Shown: positions 47,945 to 59,200 of the stretch, piece by piece
Position numbering within the stretch: position 1 is the stretch's first letter
Layout of the letters: the number at the start of each line of letters is the position of its first letter
From: an uncultured Thermoguttaceae bacterium
GTDB taxonomy: Bacteria > Planctomycetota > Planctomycetia > Pirellulales > Thermoguttaceae
DNA length: 64,000 nucleotides
Reading direction: 5' to 3'
Assembly: GCA_938042245.1 (NCBI GenBank)
Contig: CALIRO010000047.1
Span: 1 to 64,000, forward strand
Made by a program: the position numbers and the translations under genes
The notes under the pieces: model-generated
What the model saw: only the letters and a program-made list of their open reading frames with translations
Databases searched by the model: none
What the model was told of the DNA's origin: nothing

Positions 47945-48059
47945 AGTTGCTCACTGAAAAATATCAAAAGGCCATGGTGTAGTTTTAGCTCATCTCGTTG
48001 ATCCGAAAGTTATCCACCCCTCTCTGCTAGGCGATTTGTCCTGAAGCGAGCTATTGGTT

Positions 48060-50639
48060 TTATGCCAGGCGGACCAGGCGGCGAATGGTCCACTCTAAAA
48101 ACAGGCAGCCGCACAGGACGACCAGGATCACCCGGAGCCACCGCTCTTTCTGCGGCCGGTTCGGCGCCTCCAAAAGCACCGTGGTCCGAGTTTTGTCTTT
48201 CAAAAGGGATACCAACGAGGGTTTTTCCTTGGAGCCGGAAAGGGCCTCCTCAAAGCTCAGGTAATATTGGCCTCCTTCCGGGCCTTGGGTAAGTCGGCTC
48301 AGGATGTCATCGCGGCGCTGAGGAGTTTCGCTTTCCAACTTGGGCATCCGGACGCGCACGATTTGCACCAGGCGTTCGTCGGCGCTGTCGGGCACCGGGA
48401 GTTCCAAGCGATAGGTACCTTCTTTGGCGGCGGTAAACTGGCCGACAAAAGTGCCGGGCCGGGCCGGATCCAGCGCCAACGTAAGATTCTGTACAGACCC
48501 CGTCTCCACATGGAACAGCTGGGCCGTTACCGAAGGGACGTCCAACGGCTGCATCTGGGCGTTGGTAAGCTGAGCACGGACCTCCACGGGATTTCCCAGT
48601 TGATAATGCTCCTGAGCGACTAAAAGCACCCCCCGGGGCGACCCCCGCAAAAGCCGACCCTGCGAGACATGTCGAATCAGCTTCGTATAAAAGGTTTCAA
48701 AATATGTTTCATCCACAGCCCGTAATCGCCACATTTCGCCGCTGGCCATGTAAAAGACCCGACCAGAGCCGTAGAATTGCGTTACAAAATACGGCGCCCC
48801 TTCCCCCCCAGAGCCAGAACGAGGATCCGAAAACCGGGCGAGCACGGTGGCACCTGGTTTGACGCCCCGAACCGGGAAAAAACTATATACACCGGGAAAG
48901 CTCTCCCAGGCGCTTTGGCTGGCTGAAGCCGTATCGCCAAGCCAGAGATACTCGGCCTCCAGCCCAGCGCGGGTAAATTCCAACGGCCAAGGCTGTTCAG
49001 CGGTGTATTCGGCCGGTGAAGTAAACGTCAGTTGCCTATGAAACTCCACCGGATACAGGGCCCGGATTTTGGCAAGTTGAGGATCTTCGATCCATCCCCC
49101 GACCGATTCGCCCATATAGACGGGACCAGCGATCAGGATCAGGCCGCCGCCTTGCTCGGCCACCCAATTTTCCAATAGCTCCGCTGCTTGGGAGCCCATT
49201 TTTCGCCAATCTGGATCAAACGCCACAATACAGTCATATTCATAGAGTTCCTGCCGGAGGATGGGAAAATCGTCCAGGATTTGGTCGGCCTCTTGGGAGA
49301 TGCCGGGTTGGCCGGTCTGTAGATAAATATCTACCGTTGTCGATTTGTCCCGATACAGGAGGTTTCGCAAGAATTGATATTCTCTGCTTGGGCCGCCGGC
49401 TACCAAAAGGACTCTGTTTTTGCGTTCGACAATTTCCACCTCGGCTTCGCGAAAATTGTCAGTCGGGTCGGTATCGCCGGCAGGTGGCTGTACCCGCACA
49501 CAGTACATGCGGCGACCGGGTTCAGGGCTGGGAATCTCGAACTTTACGGGAACGATTTCGCCGTCAGCGCCCAGGATCAGCCGCTGCGAATCTTCCAATT
49601 GACCGGTGCCTGCATCCTGTGGCGAACTGGCCGTGGCAGGCCGAACTAACAGTTCCGCTACGACCTCCCGTTTAGCAAATTGCTGAGCCTGGATGTAGGC
49701 AGTAATCGTGAGCCGATCGCCCGGATACGCCCGCGCCGGCGCCAATAAATCGGCGACCCGCACATTGGCCGGTTTCTTCTCGGAACCAATGCCGATGGCA
49801 AAAATCGGTACTTTCATCTCCTCCGCCAAAGGCAGAGCGGTTTCCGGGGCTGGTCCCGCATTATGGCCACCGTCGCTGATAACAATCACCCCCGCAAGCG
49901 GGTACACGCGCTCTTCGATCAGTAGTTGGCGCAGAGACTGACCCAACCGAGTCTCATTGCCCACAGGCCGAAGCAATTCGCTCCAATTGGGTTTGGGCGG
50001 TGGCTGGTTGGCAGCCGCCTGCTGGCTGGAGTATTCATTTGGCTCCCCCGCCTCTTCAGAGGCCACGTCGGCGGAGCCGTCCGATGGACTGGATTGGCCG
50101 GATTGACTCCCTTGGCCGGACCGGCCCAACCGCTCCAATTGGAGAAGACGTTTGAGTTCCTGATCAAATCGCCATATGCTCACCTGATGGGTCTGTCGCA
50201 ATCGGTCCAGAAGTGGACTTTGTTCCAACCCATGGGCCACCAGTTGCGTTCGGCTTGCAGTAAGCGTGGTGCCCGGTAGGTTCACATCTGTTATCCCCAT
50301 GCTCAGACTGGTATCTATCAGGAAAGCCACTCGGGAGGGATGAATCATTTCGCGTTCCGTGCGCCAAGTGGGGTCCAGATAGAGAATCAAAAGAGCAAGG
50401 AACACAACGGAACGAAATACCGTCAGCGCCCAACCGAGCCAGCCGGGCAGCTCCCGGCTATCCTTCTGGTACATAAGGCGTATATAAAGCAACAATAGCA
50501 CACACACCACCACCGGCAGAATCCAATCCACATTGGATTGGATGCGGGCCCATTCAAAATGGATGCGCTTGGGCTCCTGAGTAGCCCAAATTGGGCTAGC
50601 TACCAAGGGAAATATATTGTGGCAAACGAAGCGGCTCAT
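48060..50639 (-). CDS. VWA-domain membrane protein of the BatA/B neighbourhood type
   Basis: I chose ATG 50639 (MSRFVCHNIFPLVASPI), five bases after the upstream gene's stop; a longer frame would start inside that gene. The product has 859 residues. Two or three N-terminal transmembrane helices surround the start of a von Willebrand A domain. Its MIDAS motif is DTSLS (VAFLIDTSLSMGI), with GVIVISDGGHNAG as a later metal-site strand. A long extracytoplasmic region follows; YDCIVAFDPDWRKM and GGGLILIAGPVYMGE look like a class I glutamine-amidotransferase fold, as often seen in such proteins. A final transmembrane helix is near the C-terminus (LRVILVVLCGCLFLEWTIRR). It probably acts in an envelope VWA complex driven by MoxR. 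Confidence 0.85.
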   Translation of the reverse strand: MSRFVCHNIFPLVASPIWATQEPKRIHFEWARIQSNVDWILPVVVCVLLLLYIRLMYQKDSRELPGWLGWALTVFRSVVFLALLILYLDPTWRTEREMIHPSRVAFLIDTSLSMGITDVNLPGTTLTASRTQLVAHGLEQSPLLDRLRQTHQVSIWRFDQELKRLLQLERLGRSGQGSQSGQSSPSDGSADVASEEAGEPNEYSSQQAAANQPPPKPNWSELLRPVGNETRLGQSLRQLLIEERVYPLAGVIVISDGGHNAGPAPETALPLAEEMKVPIFAIGIGSEKKPANVRVADLLAPARAYPGDRLTITAYIQAQQFAKREVVAELLVRPATASSPQDAGTGQLEDSQRLILGADGEIVPVKFEIPSPEPGRRMYCVRVQPPAGDTDPTDNFREAEVEIVERKNRVLLVAGGPSREYQFLRNLLYRDKSTTVDIYLQTGQPGISQEADQILDDFPILRQELYEYDCIVAFDPDWRKMGSQAAELLENWVAEQGGGLILIAGPVYMGESVGGWIEDPQLAKIRALYPVEFHRQLTFTSPAEYTAEQPWPLEFTRAGLEAEYLWLGDTASASQSAWESFPGVYSFFPVRGVKPGATVLARFSDPRSGSGGEGAPYFVTQFYGSGRVFYMASGEMWRLRAVDETYFETFYTKLIRHVSQGRLLRGSPRGVLLVAQEHYQLGNPVEVRAQLTNAQMQPLDVPSVTAQLFHVETGSVQNLTLALDPARPGTFVGQFTAAKEGTYRLELPVPDSADERLVQIVRVRMPKLESETPQRRDDILSRLTQGPEGGQYYLSFEEALSGSKEKPSLVSLLKDKTRTTVLLEAPNRPQKERWLRVILVVLCGCLFLEWTIRRLVRLA

Positions 50640-50644
50640 GGCGG

Positions 50645-52873
50645 TTAATCTCTCGGCGCAGCAGTCGGAGTAGCAGGATGATAACTCGCAGAATACGCTA
50701 ACATTTGTTCCAACACCAAAAGTACTAATAATGTGTATAGTAAAACCTGGAACAAGTTCCATCCGGTTTCTTCGGCCTGATATTGAAAGGCATCGGCCAG
50801 ACTGTAGGTAAAGCGGAGCGGGTCCAGAAGGTTGGTCAGTTGCTCTCTGCCGACCAGTTTCAGGTTCCCTTCGGTAGGATCGACGTTATAGGCCACTAGG
50901 CGTTCCTCTTGGATGGCGTCTTTTTTAGTAAGTTGCACCCGATAGATGCCTTGTCGGTAGGTATCCAGAAAGGAGGCCACCGGAGGACCGTCTTTCGAGA
51001 CTACGGCATCGAGCACCTGCGGCAATCCTTCCGTCCCCATGGGTGGAATGATCCGCACTTGGGAGTCATACTGGGCTAAGTCCACCGCGACGTCCAGCGG
51101 GGCCCCTACCTGGCGGCCTTGATCGGCGGCAGGTTGATTAGCCAGGTAAGCCTGCATCTGCAGCATGGCAATCACGAAGCTAGGCTCCTTGGCCCAGTTA
51201 TTCCAAACCGGAGCGGCCGTGGTGGTAAAGGCAATCACCCGCCCTTTGCCGAACGGCTTTTCCACCACGAGCGGCGCTGCGTTTCGGAGCCGGGCTAAAA
51301 CCCGCACGCCAGATTCGGCTGAAGGCTTCCAGTCTCTGGGCACCGCAAAATATTGTTCGACGATCACGGATTGAAGGAATCGGTAACGTTCGCTGGCTAG
51401 GATGCCCAAAATCGGATGGCGAGGATCGACCACCTCGATGTCGGGCGCGCGCTCGAGATAATCGACCCGGAGGATGGTGGGGGCGGCTACCGGCATGGGA
51501 AATAGTCCCTTGCCCTCCCGGTACAGTTCGTCGTTGATGAATTTGGTTCGCCAGACCGGTCCGAGGAAGAAGGCCACGCCGCCGCCGGCGGCCGCATATT
51601 CCTCCAAAGCCCGAATGGCCGATGCCTCCAGCCGGTCAATGTTGACCAAATAGATACTATGGAACTTTTGTAGCGGCTGAAGGCTGAGGAATCGAGGGCC
51701 TTCGATTTGCGGAAGGATGCCGGTACGTGCTCGGGGATCGGATTCCAAGGCCAAGGCGAGGAATCGACCTTCGCTCGCTGCCGGATCGCCGTCGATGATC
51801 AACACGGGCAGTCCGGCCGGCACCTCTAGGGCGGCGTATCGATAGTTATCGGCGGCCACGGCGTCGGTTTCCAACCGGGCTGTGATAAAATGTTGCCCTG
51901 GCTTTTCAAAATGTACCCGAAACCGCTCCCGCACCGTTTCCCCCGGACGTATGTGCCGAAGGGTAACCGCTGGCCGGGGAGCGCCGTCCTCCTCCAGCGA
52001 GACAACCACATTGCTGACGGGGCTATCCCCGTGGTTGGTAACCGCCACTTCCATAAACATTTCTGCGCCAACCGCGCGGATGCCCGGCAAGACCACCAAT
52101 TCCGAAATCCCCAGATTCTCATGCATCGTTTCAACGCATTGGATGAAGAAAATTCGTACATCTTGCCGGTCCAGTTGGAGCAGGTGCTCTTTCAGGTCCG
52201 TTGGCCAGGTCCAGTCCTTCGCTCGAAAGTCGGAAATCAAATAGAGGATCCGTTCTCCGCTTTCAGGTTGTTCTGCGAGGAATTGCTGCATGGCTTTTAA
52301 GGCGGGCAGCGGCCCAGCGGCCGTCTGCGAGGCCTCCAACGGCCCGATCCGATCCTTCAGCTGCTGGAGAAACTGAGTATCCACCGGCACTTGCAGCAGA
52401 TCGGGTTGTGGGTTTCCGGCCCGCTGGGCCTGGGAAAACCGAAGCAAGGTAACCTCTTGCGGACTGGGCTGAGCCATGGCCGACTCGGCAATTCGATAGA
52501 TCACCTCCTTGGCCTTTTCAAAAGCACTAGCCCCACCAACGCGGTCCGACATCGAATAGCTATCATCCAGCAGAATCATATGATGGGTTTTTACACCGCC
52601 CAGCAGTCGGGCCAACTGGCTCTGGAGTTTGGGATGCGGCACCAAAAACAGCACTGCCGCAATGGCCCCCATCCGCATCAGCAACAGGAGCAGTTGCTTC
52701 AGGATGATCCAGGTACGGTTTTTCTTTTGGCTGATAAGCAGAAACTCCATCGCCGCCCATTCGACCCGGCGATGCCGCATCATGTTGATCAGATGGATCA
52801 GGATCGGCACGGCGATCAGCACCGCCGCCGCTACAGCTCCGACCCATGCTCCCGGATACAGAAAACTGCTCAT
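50645..52873 (-). CDS. BatA-like membrane protein with VWA domain
   Basis: A 742-residue protein. It starts MSSFLYPGAWVGAVAAAVLI with the BatA N-terminal double transmembrane motif (HLINMMRHRRVEWAAMEFLL is the typical juxtamembrane stretch). The VWA domain follows with MIDAS DDSYS (MILLDDSYSMSDRVG). A large extracytoplasmic region contains a CARDB-like part (VTNHGDSPVSNVVVSLEEDG) and an amidotransferase-like part (IYLVNIDRLEASAIRALEEY, GGGVAFFLG). A C-terminal transmembrane helix ends the protein (FQVLLYTLLVLLVLEQMLAY). Its stop is 5 bases from the next start, so translation is likely coupled. Proteins of this group work with MoxR ATPases and DUF58 partners. Confidence 0.87.
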   Translation of the reverse strand: MSSFLYPGAWVGAVAAAVLIAVPILIHLINMMRHRRVEWAAMEFLLISQKKNRTWIILKQLLLLLMRMGAIAAVLFLVPHPKLQSQLARLLGGVKTHHMILLDDSYSMSDRVGGASAFEKAKEVIYRIAESAMAQPSPQEVTLLRFSQAQRAGNPQPDLLQVPVDTQFLQQLKDRIGPLEASQTAAGPLPALKAMQQFLAEQPESGERILYLISDFRAKDWTWPTDLKEHLLQLDRQDVRIFFIQCVETMHENLGISELVVLPGIRAVGAEMFMEVAVTNHGDSPVSNVVVSLEEDGAPRPAVTLRHIRPGETVRERFRVHFEKPGQHFITARLETDAVAADNYRYAALEVPAGLPVLIIDGDPAASEGRFLALALESDPRARTGILPQIEGPRFLSLQPLQKFHSIYLVNIDRLEASAIRALEEYAAAGGGVAFFLGPVWRTKFINDELYREGKGLFPMPVAAPTILRVDYLERAPDIEVVDPRHPILGILASERYRFLQSVIVEQYFAVPRDWKPSAESGVRVLARLRNAAPLVVEKPFGKGRVIAFTTTAAPVWNNWAKEPSFVIAMLQMQAYLANQPAADQGRQVGAPLDVAVDLAQYDSQVRIIPPMGTEGLPQVLDAVVSKDGPPVASFLDTYRQGIYRVQLTKKDAIQEERLVAYNVDPTEGNLKLVGREQLTNLLDPLRFTYSLADAFQYQAEETGWNLFQVLLYTLLVLLVLEQMLAYSASYHPATPTAAPRD

Positions 52874-53813
52874 AGCCTGATCCTATCGGTTCGTTCAAGC
52901 TCTCGGAATTCTTAGCCAGGTATTCGCTTATCTTCCTTTCCGTAGGCCTCGGCGATGTCGGCTTAGTCGGTAACTGAGGAAGGCGGCCAAGGCGGCATCC
53001 AACGCCTGGCTGGTCCGGAGCAACACATAATCGATGGCCAACCGGGAGCAGCCACGACGCACTTCCTCCAGATACGCTCCCAAAGCGGCCAAATATCCTT
53101 CCCGCAATGCCCGAGGATTGCAGTTCAGGTGGATGGCCTCCTCAAGGCCTTCAAAGCGGGTGGGACCGCTGAAGGGGAAATCCAATTCATCGTCGTCCAA
53201 TATGTGAAACACCAAAATGTCGTGCCCTCGAGCTTTTAACAGCTTCAGCCCTCGGAAAAGCCCTTCTCGGGGCGCCAAAAGGTCTGAAACCAGCACCATG
53301 ATTCCCCGCCGGGGGTAGCTTTCCGCTGCGGTGGTAAGCACCCCGGACAGATCGGTTTTATTGCTCGGTTCGGCAATGTGAAATGCCTGGAGGATGCTAT
53401 CCAGGTGATTGCGTTTAGTCCGCTGCGGGACGACGACCCGGACCGATTCGTCAAACGTTACACAGCCAACGGCGTCCTGTTGGCGAAGAGCCAAGTATGC
53501 CAAACTGGCAGCCACGGTGCAGGCATATTCATATTTATTCATGGCTCCCCGGCCATAGCGCATGCTGTTCGAGACGTCCACCAACAGCGTGCAGCGCAGG
53601 TTGGTGTCTTCTTCGTATTGTTTGACGTAGAAGCGGTCTTGCTTGGCCCAGACTTTCCAGTCCACATCGCGCAGGTCGTCGCCCCAGGCGTACTGGCGGT
53701 GTTGGACGAATTCGGGCGAGCGGCCGTAGTAGGGGCTACGGTGCATTCCGGCCAGGAAACCTTCCACAATATGCCGGGCACGCAGTTCCAAGCGCGAAAT
53801 CCGCTTGATCGCC

Positions 53814-54866
<1,053 letters not shown>

Positions 54867-54958
54867 GCTAAACACCTCGTAGAGAAAAGGACTTTACTTG
54901 CTCGGCAACTCCTCCGCGGGATTTGCCTGGGGAACCTATCGAGGACTGCTTCCACCGA

Positions 54959-56059
54959 TTATCGTTGATAAATGGGCAAAGCGGCTCGTTCCAGTTGCAG
55001 GATGGTCAAGTTGATGGCCGTCGTATAGACCGGCCCGATGTAACCTTGGGTCCAGGCGCCGTCGGGGCCGGCTTCGCGAACAATCCGCTCGAAAATCTTA
55101 TTGCGATATTCCTCCCATTTTTTGCCGCCTTCCCGATACATCACCTGAGCATAGTAATAGTGCGCATAATGCCAGTGGCCGAAACTCTCGTGTTGGATGT
55201 TCGAAAGGTTCTTTTCGCAGTAGTTGAGCAGCCTGGGCACATAGTCGCTGTCGTACTCGCCGGCGTTAAACAGGCAGGCGATGGCTGCGGCGGTAATGGC
55301 AGGGCGTCCGCCGCCACCTTGGGAATTGTACTGCACCCCGCCATCGGGCAACGTGCACCGTTTGATATAGTTGACGGCGTTATCAATCATTTCTTTAGGT
55401 ACGGGGATGCCGGCGTTTCGACAACCCCGCAGGGCCTGCACTTGGGTAATGGTCGTGGATCCTTCGTCGAATCCTTGGCCGTCTTTGGCGCTGACGTAGC
55501 CCCAACCGCCCGCTCGCGTTTGCGCTTGGCCAGAAAAGATCACCGCCTTGGTCAGCACCCGCACCAATTCTTCCCGACGCTGCTGGTCTTCTTCTTCGCC
55601 CAAGACTTGGGAGAGGAACAAGGTGGCAAAGCCATGGCCGTATGTATATCGGTCGTCCCGGTGCGGATCGCCGATTAGTCCGTTGGGCCGGGCTTTGGTC
55701 AGCAGATAATCGACCGCCCGCCGGATATTGGGGGCGTATTTCCCTTGGGTCGTGGTCGAACCTTCGCACAACAGGGCCAGGCCGGCCAAGCCGGTCATCG
55801 CCGTCGGATATTGGCCGTTATTGGCCGTCCAGAACCCGGCCCGGGATTGGTTCTTGGCCAACCAGTCTAGGCCCCGCTGCACCACCTGCTGCACCTTGGG
55901 GTCTTTTAGGTCCAGGCCGTAGGCTGCCGGGCTGGTGAACACAAACATCATCATCCCCCCGAGGGCTAATTCGGCGCCCCGCAGGCGGCATCGCCGCCCT
56001 CCACATCCTATCCCCAACCGATTCTCTCTCTTGCCTGCCTGTCCAACCGGTTCGCTCAT
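54959..56059 (-). CDS. Exported terpene-cyclase/prenyltransferase-fold protein
   Basis: A 366-residue protein from ATG 56059, which has AAGGAGG 9 bases upstream; a longer start at 56107 lacks this. A basic N-terminus precedes a hydrophobic segment with a Met run (GGMMMFVFTSPAAYG), so export is likely. The rest is an alpha/alpha-barrel of the squalene-hopene-cyclase / prenyltransferase superfamily: VQRGLDWLAKNQSRAGFWTA, AMTGLAGLALLCEGSTTTQG, GHGFATLFLSQVLGEEEDQQ and GYVSAKDGQGFDEGSTTITQ. The DxDD motif of class II triterpene cyclases is not visible, so a hopanoid role is unlikely. The fold may bind a peptide or complement-like partner. It precedes moxR by 92 bases in the run. Confidence 0.78.
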   Translation of the reverse strand: MSEPVGQAGKRENRLGIGCGGRRCRLRGAELALGGMMMFVFTSPAAYGLDLKDPKVQQVVQRGLDWLAKNQSRAGFWTANNGQYPTAMTGLAGLALLCEGSTTTQGKYAPNIRRAVDYLLTKARPNGLIGDPHRDDRYTYGHGFATLFLSQVLGEEEDQQRREELVRVLTKAVIFSGQAQTRAGGWGYVSAKDGQGFDEGSTTITQVQALRGCRNAGIPVPKEMIDNAVNYIKRCTLPDGGVQYNSQGGGGRPAITAAAIACLFNAGEYDSDYVPRLLNYCEKNLSNIQHESFGHWHYAHYYYAQVMYREGGKKWEEYRNKIFERIVREAGPDGAWTQGYIGPVYTTAINLTILQLERAALPIYQR

Positions 56060-56124
56060 CAGTCTATACCTCCTTGGAATTCGATAAAGGCTGTGGAAAT
56101 GCAGCATGCTGGGGGTTCACCATC

Positions 56125-56151
56125 TCATTCATCCTTTAAGGATTCTCTCTG
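56125..56151 (-). promoter_or_regulatory. Palindromic repeat, copy 1, upstream of the cyclase-moxR run
   Basis: A 27-base element with an internal perfect inverted repeat (ATCCTT-T-AAGGAT). A second copy lies 75 bases further upstream. It is 66 bases before the cyclase-fold gene start, a suitable operator position. Confidence 0.5.
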
Positions 56152-56199
56152 AAAGTGCTTGAATTGGCTGGCCGCGGTGCGAAGATCCACCTCAGCATG

Positions 56200-56226
56200 T
56201 CATTCATTCTTTAAGGATGCTCTCTG
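56200..56226 (-). promoter_or_regulatory. Palindromic repeat, copy 2, upstream of the cyclase-moxR run
   Basis: It differs from copy 1 at two of 27 positions (its inverted repeat is imperfect: ATTCTT-T-AAGGAT). The pair lies in the 195-base gap between the giant TPR/PQQ gene and the cyclase-fold gene. They could bind one regulator cooperatively or be fold-back elements of an mRNA. Confidence 0.5.
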
Positions 56227-56254
56227 CCCAGGGGAAATATCGATCAAACGGCGT

Positions 56255-59200
56255 TTATCGGGTATCCGGCACGGGGACCACAGGAAGGGGCGGGTCAGGG
56301 ACTGGCTGAGGCACTACCGGTATCCCCCATTCCTCCCCTTCTTCGTCGGAACTATCTTCCGGCAGCAACACCTTTCGGATGCTTCGCCACAGGCCTTCCC
56401 GCAGCGTAGGTGGTTTTTTGGCTAAGGGTTTCGCCTTGGTTCCCGGTAGATCGGCCGAGGTAGCTTCCTCGGCCGGCCAAGGCTGGTCGGTAAACGTCAA
56501 GGTGAGTTTATCTCGTTGCAACAGAATATCCACAGTGTGTTTTTCCGGATCGCCGGTAATCTGGAACAAACTGGTAGTATAGGGAAACTTTTCTTCCAAT
56601 ACTTTTCGACCGGTTTGTTTGTCGATCACCAATAGATGAATATGGAAAGTACCGCCCTGATCGCGCCGCTCGAACAGTTGGGTGGCAAAGATAAGGACCG
56701 GCAACCCAGCCGGCTGGCTGAAAAGCACATTCTGCTGGCGAAGCTCCACCGGCTCCGGCCAGAGGCGTTTGCCTTCCAGGCTGTAGGCATAAACCCGGCC
56801 AAAAGGTACATGGCCAGAGTGCATTCCTGGCATCGGCTGCTGCGGCATCTGTTGGAATCCCGGCGGAATACCGAACGGAATGACAAAATACTGCTCGCCC
56901 AATCTCATCAAGTGCAATCCTTGCACGCTCTCAGCGAATTCCCGGAGGTTCAATGTATCTTTGACCAGCACCTGTCCGTCGGGAATTCGGACTAGGGTAA
57001 ACTGGCCGTTCGGCTCCAGCAGACCAACCGCCTCTTTTTCGAGCAGGGCAGCCCGGGCCATGGGATCAAAACGGATCGGCCCCCACCGGTCTTTCTGTTC
57101 CCCTAGATCATAAAGTCGAAGCACCTGCTTATCCCCCTCGGCGTACCACAACAAAAGCCGTGAACCCATGGCCGTCAGGCAATATTGTCGAAGCATGTTG
57201 CCTGGCATTCCCGCCTGGGGAACATCCGCCGCTTGTGGGAACGGCATCATACCAGGAGGAAAGACTTGACCGGGCCCCGTCGTACCGGGACCCGTTGCCA
57301 GAGAGTTTAAGTTCGGTAACGGAAATTTACCTACCAGTTTGCCGTCTCGGGATTGGAGTACGAGCAGTTCCGGTTTATCCGGCGGCAGGACAAAGAGTCG
57401 ATTCTGGTCGCCAAAGATGGCGGAGCCTACCGGCAAGTCGCTCCGTTGCCAGAGCGGTTTGCCGGTCAAGGGATCGACCGCCGTTACATACTGCCGTTGC
57501 TGGAAGCAGACCATGCGATCCGAAACCAAACCGATCACAGCACTACCTGGCTGACCGGACATCTGCCGCCACGGCATGCCGGGAAATGCCGCCAAGACGA
57601 TTCCTTGTTCATTCCCGGCGAGCCAACCCGACTCCATCAGGTCGATCGACCAGAGCAACCGAGGCCCCTCTCCGCCGGAAATCCCGAGCAGATCATAGGC
57701 AACTAGATGCACCCCGGTGGAAAGCACCATCAAGTGCCCTTGCAAATACACTCGCCACCACCCCCGGTTAAACCCAAAGAACCGATTCGGATGATTGGTT
57801 ACCGTCAAAGGGAAGGGTTTCCAGAGTTCCCGACCAAAACGGTCGAAGCCCCAAAGCATACGCCGGTTTTGATCAAAGGCGATTTGGATGTTTTGGTAGA
57901 TGGGGTCGGAGATGTGTTCAGTGGAAAGGAAGAACCGGCCATGATAGGGAAATTGCACCGCCGGGCTGCCGGCGGCGAGGGGCGAGCGTTGGATCTGGAC
58001 CTGGCCTTGGGGCCAGCGGACTGGCTGTAACCAGCGGCGAATCGGATCGTCCGGCGGCAGGGCTTCCACCATATCTCGGCCGGTTTTGCCGTCCAGACAA
58101 ACCTCCTCCGGCCACCGATGGGCCAACTGCTGGTAATAGAAGGCAGCTTCGGCTGGTCGGCCTGCGCGGCGTAACAGTTCCGCCAACTGGGCAACCGCGG
58201 TGCGGTGCTTGGCCGGTTCGGCGGATTGGGCCTGCTGACGAAGCAGCATTTCGGCTTCCAGCCAGCGCCCGCCGGAAAGCAATCGGCTTACCAATTCCTG
58301 CTGGGCTTGCTCAGCCAACGGATGCTTGTCATATAAGTTCAAAAAGGTTCTCAGATGGGCAATCGGGTCCGTCCCCTGAAGGGCCTTTTTCAATTGTTCT
58401 TGGATTTGCCGGTCCATTTGCTGCCGCAACTCTGCCGGTGCCTTCTCCTGCAACCGTTTCAGATGATCCTCCAGCCAGCACTCCCTACGGACGGTGTAGG
58501 ATTTGCTGATCGGTTCCAATCGGCTAAGCTGTTCTCTCTGCTGTGCCAGCCGCTCCGCCGTCTGCCAAGCGGTGCTGTACTCTGCTGCCTGCAACAGTCC
58601 CTCGGCAAGCAGCCGCTCATAGCGAGTTCGATCTTCCGAAGAGTCCAACAGTTTTTCTAGTTCGGCTAGATGCGGGCGATAGGCCACAAAGTCCTCTTGG
58701 AGGCCTTCGAAAAGGGTTTCTCGAAAGAATTGCTGGGTTCGAGGATCGGGCCGCTGGGCCAAACTTCGCTGAAACGCTTGGATTGCTTCGGCTCGTTGGC
58801 CTTCGTCCAATAGGATTTCGCCCTGGATGGCCAAGGCTTCCGGATCATTCGGATTCTGGGCCAACTGGGCTTGGAGCTTCGCTCGGAGCGGGTCCACTTG
58901 TTCATACAGTTCCACGCCGCCCGGCCCTTGACTAATCACTTTGTCCCGCAGACTAATGAGATTCCCAGGCACAGCGCCGCTGCGGGAGCGGCTCCGATGG
59001 ACAATTTCTCCTTTGCTAAGATCCAGCGTAACCACCTCCCCTGTGCTCAGCGGCAGATAATACTTATCGCCGCTGAGAAACCCTAGGCCGCTGGGCACTG
59101 CGCCATCCGGCAGATCAATCCACCACCGACCAGACACTTCTGAACCCCCAGCCGGTACAGCTCCAACCGGGCTGCTCGCAATCAGATTGTCCGTGGACCG

